Counted from the stretch's first letter, positions 8,351 through 17,551 are shown. The stretch: 64,000 bases of DNA from B46-G9 sp964548365 (GCA_964548365.1 CAZJRD010000009.1:1-64000); one strand, 5' to 3'. Program-made: numbers and translations. The notes: generated by a model not told the origin, from the sequence alone.

Positions 8351-10210
8351 TTATACTTCAACGATAGCGCCTTTGGGGCAGACATTCAGACAAACGCCGC
8401 ATCCAATGCAAAGGGCCTGGTCAATGGCGGTACGCTCCAGCCCATCGTCATGATAGAGCGCGGGACATTCAAATCGCTCGATACAGAGGTTACATTCAAC
8501 ACAATCGTCGGTAACCATAACGTTTTTCCGGTCCTGCAGGACTTGCTCCCGGTAGGCGATAACACATGGGTGGCGAGCAATAATCACCGCGATCCCACCG
8601 GAAGGCTCCATTGTGTACTGTGCCGCCTTTTTGACCAGGGAGCCCATAGCCGCCAGATCATACGGGTCAACCTCCTCTATAAAATTCACCCCGCATCCGG
8701 CAACCACCTTCTCAAGGGGGATCGTGTTTCCTTTGCTTCCGTCTGCCCTGATCCCGAGGGACGGGGTCGGCTGCATCCCGGTCATGGCCGTTATCTGGTT
8801 GTCCAGGATCACCAGCACAAAGCGCGCATCATTGTACACTGCGTTGAGGAGGCCGGCAGTTCCGGAATGATAAAAGGTAGAGTCCCCTATGGTCGCCACA
8901 ATGGGCTGTTCAATGCCGTCCTGCTGGTAGGCGTGGTAAAAGCCCGAAGCCATCGTGATACCTGCTCCCATGTCCAAAACAGTATCAACACCCCCAAGGT
9001 TTAACCCAAGGGTATAACAACCGATATCAGAGGTAAAAATAGCCTTGGGCCGGGCTTTCCTGATGGCATAAAAACTGGCCCGGTGCGGACAGCCGGGGCA
9101 CAGAGTAGGACGCCGGACAGGTAACTCCAATTGCTTCATAAGCGCGGCCGCCTCGCCCATATTCCCTTCAGCCAGGGGAGGAAGCCCAAGGATATTCAGT
9201 GCCCCGTCGATCGCCCCATGGATAACCTGGGGCATGAGCTCCCCTTCTGCAGGGATATGACCCGAAAGCCTCCCCATGACCTTCGCACGATCCCTTAGAA
9301 AATATTCAATGACCGCGTCAGTCTCCTCAATGACAAGGACCTTTTCGCAGGCGGAGAGGAACTGTTCCGCCAGCCTCTCGGGGAAAGGGTACGGACAGCC
9401 GATCTTGAAAACCGGAATATCCGTCCTTTCTTCCTCCTTCAGGATGTCCTTCACCACCGCGTAAGGGATACCACCGGCCACGATGCCGAAAGGATACGCT
9501 TTTCCCGGCTCCAGATTGTGTCTATTGATCCCTTCCAGGTCCTCGAATCTTCGAGAAATCCCCTCCAGTTTCTTATTCAGCTCCTTGTGCAGGAGAAAAC
9601 GAAAACGGGGTGTTGCCGCCCAATGGGTAGGATCCTTTTCAAATGCAGCCTTTGTTTCATTGCTCTTGAGAGATTCATAGGAAAGATTCTGCCGTGCGTG
9701 ACAGACACGGATAGCCGGTCTCAATATCACGGGCACTTTGAACTCCTCGGAGATATCCAGGGCAATCCTGGCCATTGCCCTGGCTTCTTCCGGACCGGAC
9801 GGGTCCAGCACCGGCACCTTGGCAAGGCGGGCCATCAACCTAGTGTCCTGCTCGGTCTGCGATGAGTGAGGGCCCGGGTCATCACAGGATATGATCACCA
9901 GCCCTCCAACGGTACCCAGATAGGCCGCACTCATGAGAGAATCAGCTGCAACGTTCAGCCCCACCTGTTTCATGCAGCAGGCGGCCCGTTTTCCGGAAAT
10001 GGCCGCAGCAAAGGCGTTGTCCAGGGCCACTTTTTCATTGGTAGACCATTCTGTATAGGTATTCAGCCCTTCTGATTTGACCAGGCGAATCACCCCGGGC
10101 AAGATTTCAGAGCTGGGTGTCCCCGGATATGAGGTCACCACCTGGCACCCTCCCTCGAGGAGGCCCAGGGCTACTGCCTCATTCCCCAAGAAGATTTGTT
10201 CTTTCATCAT
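8351..10210 (-). CDS. iorA: Indolepyruvate:ferredoxin oxidoreductase, alpha subunit
   Basis: A 619-aa thiamine-diphosphate enzyme. Domains in order: pyrimidine-binding domain (about 1-180, SYPGTPSSEIL), middle domain, TPP-binding domain (about 360-540; GCPHRASFY, GDIGCYTLG, GDSTFYHSG), and a C-terminal two-cluster ferredoxin domain (about 565-619; CVECNLCIERFEC and CIGCGVCLNVCP). It acts with IorB in ferredoxin-linked oxidation of aryl-pyruvates. Its start overlaps the stop of the upstream small Cys-rich gene (ATGATGA), implying coupling. iorB starts about 60 bp downstream. Confidence 0.96.
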   Translation of the reverse strand: MMKEQIFLGNEAVALGLLEGGCQVVTSYPGTPSSEILPGVIRLVKSEGLNTYTEWSTNEKVALDNAFAAAISGKRAACCMKQVGLNVAADSLMSAAYLGTVGGLVIISCDDPGPHSSQTEQDTRLMARLAKVPVLDPSGPEEARAMARIALDISEEFKVPVILRPAIRVCHARQNLSYESLKSNETKAAFEKDPTHWAATPRFRFLLHKELNKKLEGISRRFEDLEGINRHNLEPGKAYPFGIVAGGIPYAVVKDILKEEERTDIPVFKIGCPYPFPERLAEQFLSACEKVLVIEETDAVIEYFLRDRAKVMGRLSGHIPAEGELMPQVIHGAIDGALNILGLPPLAEGNMGEAAALMKQLELPVRRPTLCPGCPHRASFYAIRKARPKAIFTSDIGCYTLGLNLGGVDTVLDMGAGITMASGFYHAYQQDGIEQPIVATIGDSTFYHSGTAGLLNAVYNDARFVLVILDNQITAMTGMQPTPSLGIRADGSKGNTIPLEKVVAGCGVNFIEEVDPYDLAAMGSLVKKAAQYTMEPSGGIAVIIARHPCVIAYREQVLQDRKNVMVTDDCVECNLCIERFECPALYHDDGLERTAIDQALCIGCGVCLNVCPKGAIVEV

Positions 10211-10482
10211 TCGGCTTCTTTCTTCCGCTTCTGCGCCTGTTCGATCAACTCGACCAGGGAAAGCATTTTCGGTTTTGGTTTTTTTTCAAAGACTCCGTCC
10301 CATTCTTCACGGGTCAATTCACCGCACAGATATTCCTCTACCTTGAACTGTCTGCTCCAGCAGTCAACCACCTTGAAACAGGGTAGCCCGTTGTTTTCCG
10401 TGCGGCAGTAAGAGAAATAGATTTGATGTCCCAGGCGCGGACATCGGATTTGGACACTCTTGTCCGGAGGTGTATCTTTCAT
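10207..10482 (-). CDS. Small Cys-rich protein coupled to iorA, function unknown
   Basis: A 91-aa soluble protein. It has five cysteines (positions 14, 26, 35, 41, 53) in the N-terminal two thirds, starting in QIRCPRLGHQIYFSYCR, and a charged, helical C-terminus (LVELIEQAQKRKKEAE). The pattern suggests a metal or Fe-S site but matches no domain I can name. The start is an ATG with AAGGAG upstream; the frame extends 13 codons further without support. The stop overlaps the iorA start, so it is very probably translated with IorAB and may serve the complex. Confidence 0.75.
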   Translation of the reverse strand: MKDTPPDKSVQIRCPRLGHQIYFSYCRTENNGLPCFKVVDCWSRQFKVEEYLCGELTREEWDGVFEKKPKPKMLSLVELIEQAQKRKKEAE

Positions 10483-10606
10483 ATCCTGATTTCTCCTTAT
10501 TCCATCACTCCATTGCTCCAATACTCCTCTTCATTTTCCCAAGCATAGGGCGAAATGTGTGACGGCTCCTTGGAAACGATTCCTTCACTAATGGAAAAAT
10601 ACCAGA

Positions 10607-10638
10607 TAAAGCCCCGGGAGACAAGCCCTCTCCCGGAG
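10607..10638 (-). terminator. Rho-independent terminator after trpB
   Basis: On the minus strand a GC-rich stem (CCGGGAGA at 10629-10636 read in reverse, pairing with 10614-10621) with a short loop is followed by GGGGCTTTAT. It sits 40-70 bp after the trpB stop and before the small Cys-rich gene, so trpB and iorA are probably separate transcription units. Confidence 0.65.
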
Positions 10639-10675
10639 CCGATGGAACAGGACCAGAAAGAGTTACACCGTATTC

Positions 10676-12052
10676 TTAGCCTTTGAACTGCTTTGGTTTC
10701 GGCAGAGAAGCGATATCGGCCAAGGCCCGCTCGATCTCTTCTTCCGGCATGGCGTGATCCGCCAGTTTCCCTGACAGGTAGGCCTCATAGGCGGCCATAT
10801 CCACCAGGCCATGGCCACTCCAGTTGAAAAGAATGACCTTTTCCTTTCCCTCTTCCTTGGCCTTCAGGGCCTCCCTGATGGTCATTGCGATGGCATGATC
10901 CGTTTCAGGAGCACTGATAAATCCTTCCGTCCTGGCAAAGGTGATGCCTGCCTGGAAGGTCTCGAGCTGGTTGATGGCCTCTGCGCGGATCAGGTTACTC
11001 ATCAACATCTGACTGACAATGGGGGCCATCCCGTGATACCGCAGTCCACCGGCATGGATGGGCGCGGGAACGAATGTATGCCCCAGGGTGTGCATGGCAA
11101 GGAGGGGTGTCATCTGAACCGTGTCCCCGAAATCATAGGCAAAGGGGCCCCTGGTCAGGGTTGGACAGGACGCCGGCTCCACCGCGATAATGTCAATGTC
11201 TTTGCCGTTGATCTTGTCGCGAACAAAGGGGAGACAGTTCCCCGCGAAGTTGCTTCCCCCCCCGGCACACCCGATAATCACGTCCGGATAGTCGCCTGCC
11301 AAGGCCATCTGCTTCTGGGTCTCGAGCCCGTTGATGGTCTGGTGCAGCATGACATGATTGAGGACACTTCCGAGCGAGTATTTTGTATCATCATCCATCA
11401 CCGCCGCCTCAACCGCCTCACTGATGGCCATGCCAAGGCTCCCTGGACAATCAGGGTCTTCTGCAAGGATGCTCTGCCCCGCTTTGGTCTCCGTGCTTGG
11501 ACTGGCAATACAGTTTGCTCCCCAGGTCTGCATCATGAGCCGCCGATAGGGCTTCTGGTTGTAACTGATCTTGACCATGAAGACCTTACATTCCAGGCCG
11601 AACAATGCACAGCAGAAGGCAAGGGCGCTTCCCCACTGCCCCGCACCGGTTTCGGTGGTAATGCGCTTGGTTCCAGAGATCTTGTTATAGTACGCCTGGG
11701 CAATGGCCGTGTTGGGTTTGTGGCTTCCGGGAGGACTCACGCCCTCATTCTTGAAATAGATCTTCGCGGGTGTCTGGAGGTATTTTTCCAGGTTCTGTGC
11801 CCGGTAAAGGGGCGTCGGGCGCCAGATCAGGTATTTTTCCAGCACCTCTTCGGGGATGTCTATCTCCCTTTGCTGACTGACTTCCTGTTCGATCAGCGGC
11901 ATGGGAAAGATGGGTGCAAGGTCCTCAGGTCCAACAGGTTGCCCGGTCCCCGGATGGAGTGGCGGTTCCATGGGAGTAGGCATATCCGGCATAATATTGT
12001 ACCAATGACGGGGTAATTCAGATTCCGGCAGCACAAATTTCTTGCTCTCCAT
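10676..12052 (-). CDS. trpB: Tryptophan synthase beta chain, TrpB2 type
   Basis: A 458-aa PLP enzyme condensing indole with serine. The long N-terminus (about 60 residues before WRPTPLYRA) and the lack of an adjacent trpA mark it as TrpB2, a form found in many archaea and anaerobes that may salvage free indole. The PLP lysine is Lys112 in SHKPN; the phosphate loop is GCAGGGSN. The ATG follows AAAAGGAGGC. Its neighbourhood with iorAB fits aromatic amino acid turnover. A possible leader ORF lies about 170 bp upstream. Confidence 0.93.
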   Translation of the reverse strand: MESKKFVLPESELPRHWYNIMPDMPTPMEPPLHPGTGQPVGPEDLAPIFPMPLIEQEVSQQREIDIPEEVLEKYLIWRPTPLYRAQNLEKYLQTPAKIYFKNEGVSPPGSHKPNTAIAQAYYNKISGTKRITTETGAGQWGSALAFCCALFGLECKVFMVKISYNQKPYRRLMMQTWGANCIASPSTETKAGQSILAEDPDCPGSLGMAISEAVEAAVMDDDTKYSLGSVLNHVMLHQTINGLETQKQMALAGDYPDVIIGCAGGGSNFAGNCLPFVRDKINGKDIDIIAVEPASCPTLTRGPFAYDFGDTVQMTPLLAMHTLGHTFVPAPIHAGGLRYHGMAPIVSQMLMSNLIRAEAINQLETFQAGITFARTEGFISAPETDHAIAMTIREALKAKEEGKEKVILFNWSGHGLVDMAAYEAYLSGKLADHAMPEEEIERALADIASLPKPKQFKG

Positions 12053-12220
12053 AATGCCTCCTTTTCAACAGCTAGAGTTCGCATTTTGACCTCCAGGTAC
12101 CTCTCTTGGAGGCCTGCCTTTTCCCGCTCCCCGCACCAGAAAGCAACCGCTTTTCGTCGTGTATCAATGCTCTTTGGTTCGGAACGACACCACGGGCATA
12201 CCCGCAGGGACGCCACGGGA

Positions 12221-12241
12221 TCAACATGCGTGCCTGTTCAT
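12221..12241 (-). promoter_or_regulatory. Candidate leader peptide ORF in the trpB 5' region
   Basis: A near-perfect Shine-Dalgarno (AAAGGAGGTGAG) precedes an ATG and a six-codon ORF (MNRHAC) ending in TGA, about 170 nt upstream of trpB on the same strand. The ORF has no Trp codons, so classical Trp attenuation is not indicated. It could be a translated leader or the remnant of a longer gene. Support is limited to the ribosome-binding site. Confidence 0.3.
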
Positions 12242-12493
12242 CTCACCTCCTTTCTTCCTTCAGTGAAAGTCCACATGCAATGACAACCGGAAAAAGCAAA
12301 GAGATCTTCTGACGATTCAAGAAAATTTGCCGGCATGAGAGAGAAAAGAACCTGGGGTCCCGGTACAGAAGAGATTTTGTGAATTGAGTGCTACAGGCGC
12401 AATGTACCAGAGGCTGGGCTGCTGAGTATCTGCCGACCTTTGGTAAGGCTAGTGCTTCTTTGCATTCTTGTCAAACACTATTTCCCGGCAAGT

Positions 12494-12531
12494 GAGGGAG
12501 CGGGAAGCCTTCCCAGACCTTCCGCTCCCTC
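12494..12531 (-). terminator. Hairpin downstream of the FnIII gene
   Basis: GAGGGAGCGGGAAG (12494-12507) pairs with CTTCCGCTCCCTC (12519-12531), one bulged G. It lies about 30-70 bp after the stop of the minus-strand FnIII protein gene. A T-run is missing on the minus side, so termination may be Rho-dependent or the hairpin may only protect the 3' end. Confidence 0.5.
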
Positions 12532-12562
12532 TTCCCAAGGTGACTCCGGATGAAGGAGAAAG

Positions 12563-13195
12563 TTACTCTACGGTGACGCCGCCAGGAGGTGCCGGCGCAG
12601 TGGTATCCGGAGGAGTGTAGATTACGGTGAGGGTATACGTTCCCTTGTTTCCATCATGGTCCCTGGCGGTAACCACAATAATGTTCTCACCTTGAGTCAA
12701 ACTGATCCCTGAAATGGACCAAATTGTCGTGCCGCTCGCTGTGCCGCTGCCTCCCCTTGAATTGGTCCAGCCAACTTCTACGACGCCAACATTGTCAGAT
12801 GCCGTCCCATTCAGGTTCAGGGTGCCCTGCACCGTTGCATAGGTTGCCCCGGTGGTTGGGGAAGTGATGGCTACGGTGGGTGCATGTGTATCGGGGATGG
12901 TCTTGTACACTTCCTGGGAAAAACCGCTCTCGTTTTCGGACGTGTCCACCGCGGTCACCGCGAAATAATAGGTGAGGCCTTCTTCCAAATTACCCGCAGT
13001 ATAACTTGTTGCTTTCCCCACCGGAGTCGGGGTTCCGTAGGTACGGGAAGCTGTACCGGTGTATACCCGGTATTCCTGGAAATCCGGTTCCGTGTTGGCC
13101 TGCCAACGTATTGTGGCAGAACCGGCAAAGGCCCGCGACCCAACCAGGCTCATGACAACCACCAAGATGACCACAAATATGTTTCGTTTTTTCAT
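12563..13195 (-). CDS. Secreted fibronectin type III / Ig-like protein
   Basis: A 210-aa exported protein. It begins with a Sec signal peptide (residues 1-24, cleavage near AFA-GS). A fibronectin type III domain (about 25-100; IRWQANTEPDFQEYRVYTG, YYFAVTAVDTSENESGFS) is followed by a bacterial Ig-like domain (about 104-195; APTVAITSPTTGATY) and a Pro/Thr-rich tail ending in a motif that looks like the start of another FnIII repeat (APAPPGGVTVE). The ATG has GGAGGG upstream. Such proteins act in adhesion or as scaffolds at the cell surface; no partner is visible. Confidence 0.8.
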   Translation of the reverse strand: MKKRNIFVVILVVVMSLVGSRAFAGSATIRWQANTEPDFQEYRVYTGTASRTYGTPTPVGKATSYTAGNLEEGLTYYFAVTAVDTSENESGFSQEVYKTIPDTHAPTVAITSPTTGATYATVQGTLNLNGTASDNVGVVEVGWTNSRGGSGTASGTTIWSISGISLTQGENIIVVTARDHDGNKGTYTLTVIYTPPDTTAPAPPGGVTVE

Positions 13196-13550
13196 TTTTT
13201 CCCTCCGTGATGTACGCTGTTATCACCCTTAAAGCAACCTCTGTGCCAAGAGCCGCGCCACCGACAAGGAAAGGGCACCACCTTCGGGTTGAGTATTGTA
13301 TGTGCATTCAAAATATTGAAATAAAAGGACATATTCTTGTGCTCAAGGAACTTGTTCGGACAATAGAAAACTTCCAAGACCAACGGGTTTTTCCGGAATA
13401 GCAAGAAAAGTGCACAAAGCAGCAAGCAGAGCATATTCCCTGTCTTTTTTTTTGCACATAAAGCCAGGTGCATCCCCTTGCGTACAGGGATACTCTTGTT
13501 CAAAATGGGAGCTTGTGGTAGACATGTTCCCCATGGGGAAGGAAGAAAAA
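13196..13550. other. Divergent intergenic region, no gene seen
   Basis: About 355 bp between the minus-strand FnIII gene and the plus-strand radical SAM gene. The radical SAM frame is open back to 13410, but the only start with a good ribosome-binding site is at 13551 and the upstream residues do not look like the family. Promoters for both genes should lie here; none is obvious by eye. Confidence 0.5.
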
Positions 13551-14549
13551 ATGGACTTCATGGCTCTTTACGATGACTGTTGTTTGTGTCCGAGACAGTG
13601 CGGGCTAAACCGGCATGCAAGGAGGGGCAAAAGGGGGTTCTGCGGGGAAGATGATAGGGTACGAGTGGCCTTCATCGGGCCCCATTTCGGGGAGGAACCA
13701 CCCATTACGGGGACCAATGGATCCGGGACGGTCTTTTTTTCCGGTTGTTCCCTTCGCTGCGCCTTCTGTCAGAACCGGCAGATTTCCCACGAATCCTTAG
13801 GAGATTTGCTGGATCAGCCTTCCCTGAAATCGCGGGTGGAAGAAATGATCCGGTCGGAGGGAGTGCACAATATCAATTTTGTGACACCGGACCACTTTTT
13901 TCCACACGTCTTTGACCTGGTTTCTTCTCTCCGGAAGACCCGGCATTGCCTGCCCATGGTCTTCAATGTGTCCGGGTATCAGTCCATGGATTCCCTCAAA
14001 ATGGCGGAACACTACGCTGACATCTACCTGCCTGACTTCAAGTATGCCGACAAGGCACTGGCCGCGTCCCTATCGAGGGCAAAAGACTACTCCCAAGTGG
14101 CCCTGAGGGCCCTCTGCGAAATGGTACGGCAAAAGGGTTTCCTCGACTGCTGTGCCAGCAACAACTCCATCGCTACAAAGGGTGTCCTGGTCAGGCATCT
14201 GATCCTGCCCGGTCACCTGGAAAACAGTATCAATGTCCTGACGACCCTTTTTGTTGAGTTCGGCCCTGATCTCCCCCTCAGCCTCATGAGACAGTATTCC
14301 CCGGTAGGCCAATCCCTCCCAGGCCCTCTCAACCGGGTTCTCAAGACAGAGGAATTCGATTTTGTATACGCCCATGCCCGGGATTTAGGGTTTCGCACCC
14401 TTTTTGTGCAGTTCCCCGACCCCCAAAATGAGGCCCCGTTGTCCCGGCCATCCCCTTTTCTGCCCGACTTCCGAAAAGCACAACCATTTGAAAAACCCAG
14501 CCTCAAGAAGATGCAATCCCCTGTTGACATAAGGAAAAGAGTTTGTTAA
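13551..14549 (+). CDS. Radical SAM protein, PflA-like (COG1313 type)
   Basis: A 332-aa radical SAM protein. An N-terminal Cys cluster (CCLCPRQCG, residues 10-18) typical of COG1313 precedes the SAM-binding motif CSLRCAFC near residue 67. Relatives are annotated as putative pyruvate-formate-lyase-activating enzymes, but the true substrates of this subgroup are poorly known. The start is the ATG with AAGGA seven bases upstream. It is followed after 38 bp by the HdrD-like gene on the same strand, so the pair may be co-transcribed. Confidence 0.88.
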   Translation: MDFMALYDDCCLCPRQCGLNRHARRGKRGFCGEDDRVRVAFIGPHFGEEPPITGTNGSGTVFFSGCSLRCAFCQNRQISHESLGDLLDQPSLKSRVEEMIRSEGVHNINFVTPDHFFPHVFDLVSSLRKTRHCLPMVFNVSGYQSMDSLKMAEHYADIYLPDFKYADKALAASLSRAKDYSQVALRALCEMVRQKGFLDCCASNNSIATKGVLVRHLILPGHLENSINVLTTLFVEFGPDLPLSLMRQYSPVGQSLPGPLNRVLKTEEFDFVYAHARDLGFRTLFVQFPDPQNEAPLSRPSPFLPDFRKAQPFEKPSLKKMQSPVDIRKRVC

Positions 14550-14587
14550 AAAAATCACATTCTCAGCAAAAGGAGGGATTGACCCAC

Positions 14588-15736
14588 ATGGAAGCAATGA
14601 CCCCATTTTATGAAGTAAACGAAGCCCTGGTCGCCATGGGCGCAGAGAAGCTGAATCTCTGCATGCAATGCGGCATGTGCGCGGGATCATGTCCCTGGCG
14701 TATCGTGGACGGGCCATTCAATATTCGCCGCCTCATCAGAATGGCCCAGCTCGGGGTGGAAGGGTATGAGTCGGCCGATATCCTGTATGGATGTACCACG
14801 TGCAACAAATGTGTATTGCGGTGCCCAAGGGGAGTCACCATTATCGACATCGTAAAGGCAATGCGCGCAATGATAGCTGAAACAGGTGCAATTCCGGACG
14901 TCCTGCGGACCATTACCGGGAGTGTCCACAGCAAGGGCAATCCATGGTCTGAACCGCCGGAAAAGCGAACCGAGTGGATGGAAGGGCTGGATGTCCCCGT
15001 CTTTGATGAAAATACGGAGTACTTCCTGTTTGTTTGTTGTACTTCCGCTTATGATGTCAGGAGCCGGAACATCGCAAGGTCCATGGTCAAGGTCCTCAAG
15101 GCGGCCGGTGTTTCATTCGGGGTGATCGGGGAAGAAGAAAACTGCTGCGCTGAATCAATACGAAAGATCGGGGATGAAGAGCTGTTCATGAACACGGCAC
15201 AAAAAAACATTTCTCTTTACAAGGGGAAAGGTGTTAAAAAAATTATCACCACCTCCCCGCACTGTTTTTATACGTTCACCAATGAATACCCCGAAATGGG
15301 TGGGGAGTTCGAGGTCATCCACTACACCCAGCTCCTGAAACAACTCCTCGATGCAGGTGACCTTAAGCTTACGGGAACGATCGACCAGAAAATCACCTAC
15401 CATGATCCCTGTTATTTGGGCAGGCACAGCAAAGTGTATGATGAACCCAGGGATGTTCTTTCGACCATCACCGGGGGAAAGCTCGTGGAAATGAGCCGTA
15501 TCAGGGATGACAGCCTCTGTTGCGGCGGCGGCGGCGGAAGACTGTGGATGGAAACAAAACCCGAATGGCGCTTTTCGGACCTGCGAATCCATGAGGCCTG
15601 TGACACGGGAGCAAGCATCCTGGCCACTGCATGTCCTTATTGCATCAACATGCTGGAAGACAGCAGAAAGACAACCAACAAGGAAGATGCCATCGAAATA
15701 AAGGACATATCCGAGCTGGTCGCGGACCTCGTATAA
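14588..15736 (+). CDS. HdrD-like heterodisulfide reductase-related Fe-S protein
   Basis: A 382-aa cytoplasmic protein. It has two N-terminal [4Fe-4S] motifs (CMQCGMCAGSCP and CTTCNKCVLRCP, about residues 24-80) and two CCG domains: a first with CC-AESIRK near 165 and a second ending in CCGGGGGRLW near 320. This is the architecture of HdrD/GlcF/BamD-type electron carriers that couple flavoprotein or ETF oxidation to quinone or thiol pools. The ATG has AAAGGAGG upstream. No HdrA, HdrE or ETF gene is adjacent, so the partner is unknown. A strong terminator follows. Confidence 0.9.
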   Translation: MEAMTPFYEVNEALVAMGAEKLNLCMQCGMCAGSCPWRIVDGPFNIRRLIRMAQLGVEGYESADILYGCTTCNKCVLRCPRGVTIIDIVKAMRAMIAETGAIPDVLRTITGSVHSKGNPWSEPPEKRTEWMEGLDVPVFDENTEYFLFVCCTSAYDVRSRNIARSMVKVLKAAGVSFGVIGEEENCCAESIRKIGDEELFMNTAQKNISLYKGKGVKKIITTSPHCFYTFTNEYPEMGGEFEVIHYTQLLKQLLDAGDLKLTGTIDQKITYHDPCYLGRHSKVYDEPRDVLSTITGGKLVEMSRIRDDSLCCGGGGGRLWMETKPEWRFSDLRIHEACDTGASILATACPYCINMLEDSRKTTNKEDAIEIKDISELVADLV

Positions 15737-15746
15737 CACTCTGTTC

Positions 15747-15788
15747 AAGAGCGCTCCGCCCGCACGGGGGGCGCTCTTTCCATTTTTT
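15747..15788 (+). terminator. Rho-independent terminator
   Basis: AAGAGCGC (15747-15754) pairs with GCGCTCTT (15771-15778) and is followed by TCCATTTTTT. It separates the HdrD-like gene from larC. Confidence 0.8.
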
Positions 15789-15797
15789 GGATGCCCT

Positions 15798-17030
15798 ATG
15801 AACGTAGCCTACCTGGATTGTTTCTCTGGAATCAGCGGGGACATGTTCCTCGGAGCATTGGTGGATGCCGGAGTTCCCCTGCTTGAACTGCAACAACTCA
15901 TCGATTCACTCCAGATTGAGGGTTGCCACCTCGAAGCCCATAGGGAGGCAAGAAACGGAATTTACGGCACGCGTATCCTGGTTGAGATTAATCAATCCCT
16001 TCAGCGGGTCAGGGACTTTCGTGAAATCCGCGAGATTATCTCCCATTCCACCCTCCCCGAAAACGTAAAGGACAAGAGCATTGAGGTCTTTTTCTCCCTG
16101 GCAACGGTGGAAGGAAAGATTCACAACCGTACTCCTGAAGCAGTCCATTTTCACGAAGTCGGGGCAGTGGATTCCATTATGGACATTGTGGGCACTGTGT
16201 ACGGGCTTCTCAGTCTTGGCATAGGTTCCGTGTATGCCTCCGGTTTGCCGCTCGGAACCGGTTTTGTGCAAACCGCCCACGGGGCCATGCCCATCCCTGT
16301 ACCGGCAACAATGGCGCTCCTGAAAGACGTACCCGTGTCCCAAACAGCAATTCCTTATGAAATGGTGACCCCGACAGGGGCCGCCCTGGTGAAGACATTC
16401 GTACAGTCATTCGGTCCGATGCCGCCAATGATCGTGGAAAATGTAGGATATGGCGTTGGAAGCAGAAAACTGTCCGATCGGCCGAACCTTCTTCGCCTTC
16501 TGGTGGGAAAACAGGCACGCAAAGGAAAAAGCGAGACAATCGTAGTCCTGGAAACGAATATAGACGACATGAGCCCTGAATGGGCAGGGTATCTCATGGA
16601 GTGTTTGTTCGAGGCGGGTGCTCTCGATGTGAGTTTTTGCCCCATTCAGATGAAAAAGAACCGTCCCGGTGTCCAGGTGCAGGTCATAGCCTATCCCCAT
16701 GCAAAGGAACGATTGACCGGTCTCCTGTTTCAGGAATCCGGGACACTTGGTGTTCGGTTTTCTTACACCCAGCGTCATATTTTTGAACGGGAAGAGGTAG
16801 AAATAGAAAGTCCCTGGGGAAACATAAAGGTAAAGAAAATCATCCAGGCTGACAATACTGCGTACCTGGTCCCGGAATACGAATCCTGCCGGAAGATAGC
16901 TCGAGCAAAAGGCCTTGCACTCAGGGAAATATATTCCTGGATTATGGGGCTCAACACTCAAATAGGCAAAACTGGTCATCCTTCTCCTCTGGAGAAGCAA
17001 GGACAACATCACAGCCCAGGGACTCACTGA
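15798..17030 (+). CDS. larC: Nickel pincer cofactor biosynthesis protein LarC
   Basis: A 410-aa protein with the LarC hallmarks: N-terminal DCFSGISGDMFLGAL, the HFHEVGAVDSIMDI segment and the NIDDMSPEW segment. LarC is the CTP-dependent nickel insertase that completes the nickel-pincer nucleotide cofactor of lactate racemase and related LarA epimerases. larB, larE and larA are not in the window, so the pathway must be completed elsewhere. The gene is full length, with no internal frameshift between the LarC1 and LarC2 regions. pgpA follows after 2 bp. Confidence 0.95.
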   Translation: MNVAYLDCFSGISGDMFLGALVDAGVPLLELQQLIDSLQIEGCHLEAHREARNGIYGTRILVEINQSLQRVRDFREIREIISHSTLPENVKDKSIEVFFSLATVEGKIHNRTPEAVHFHEVGAVDSIMDIVGTVYGLLSLGIGSVYASGLPLGTGFVQTAHGAMPIPVPATMALLKDVPVSQTAIPYEMVTPTGAALVKTFVQSFGPMPPMIVENVGYGVGSRKLSDRPNLLRLLVGKQARKGKSETIVVLETNIDDMSPEWAGYLMECLFEAGALDVSFCPIQMKKNRPGVQVQVIAYPHAKERLTGLLFQESGTLGVRFSYTQRHIFEREEVEIESPWGNIKVKKIIQADNTAYLVPEYESCRKIARAKGLALREIYSWIMGLNTQIGKTGHPSPLEKQGQHHSPGTH

Positions 17031-17032
17031 AC

Positions 17033-17551
17033 TTGAAGCAAAAAGAGAATTCTGCTATTTTGACGAAGAGGGAGCGGTTCAGAGAGAGCGATATCACAGG
17101 CAAGGCTGCATTTGTTCTCGCCACCTGGTTCGGTATTGGCCTCATTCCCGTTGCCTCCGGCACCTTTGGTACCATGGGAGCAGTGCCACTTGCCCTGGCG
17201 CTGCAGCATTGCCCACTCGCTTGCAGAATCTCTTTTTTTCTTTTTTTTCTGGTCGTGGCAGTCTGGACATCCGGGCGCGCTGAATCCCTCCTGAAGACAA
17301 GTGATCCACCTCAGGTGGTTATCGATGAGGTGGCCGGTTTTCTGGCAGCCACCATCTTCCTTCAGATCTCCTGGCAGGATGTAGGAATTGCATTTTTCGT
17401 GTTCCGATTCTTCGACATCTTGAAGCCCTTTCCTGCGGGGCTCTTGGATCGCAGGCTGCATGGGGGATGGGGAATTGTGCTGGATGATATAGCAGCAGGA
17501 TTCCAAACACTGCTTGTTCTTCTCCTCACACATGTTTTTCTTGGTCAATGA
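17033..17551 (+). CDS. pgpA: Phosphatidylglycerophosphatase A
   Basis: A 172-aa membrane enzyme converting phosphatidylglycerophosphate to phosphatidylglycerol. Conserved blocks are present: WFGIGLIPVASGTFGT, DEVAGF, and RFFDILKPFPAG followed by GGWGIVLDDIAAG. The start is a TTG three bases after the larC stop; the first 20 residues are poorly conserved, so a slightly later start cannot be excluded. It forms an apparent operon with larC and perhaps cinA, thpR and recA. Confidence 0.93.
   Translation: MKQKENSAILTKRERFRESDITGKAAFVLATWFGIGLIPVASGTFGTMGAVPLALALQHCPLACRISFFLFFLVVAVWTSGRAESLLKTSDPPQVVIDEVAGFLAATIFLQISWQDVGIAFFVFRFFDILKPFPAGLLDRRLHGGWGIVLDDIAAGFQTLLVLLLTHVFLGQ

Noticed and set aside
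8186..9004. 272-codon plus-strand open frame
   Set aside because: It is antisense to iorA/iorB, which have clear domains; the translated sequence has no family features.
10811..12016. 401-codon plus-strand open frame
   Set aside because: Entirely antisense to trpB; its length reflects the codon bias of trpB.
11893..12216. Minus-strand frame with CPWC and FWC motifs upstream of trpB
   Set aside because: Over half of it overlaps trpB out of frame, and the start lacks a ribosome-binding site. The Cys pairs are not convincing as a zinc ribbon.
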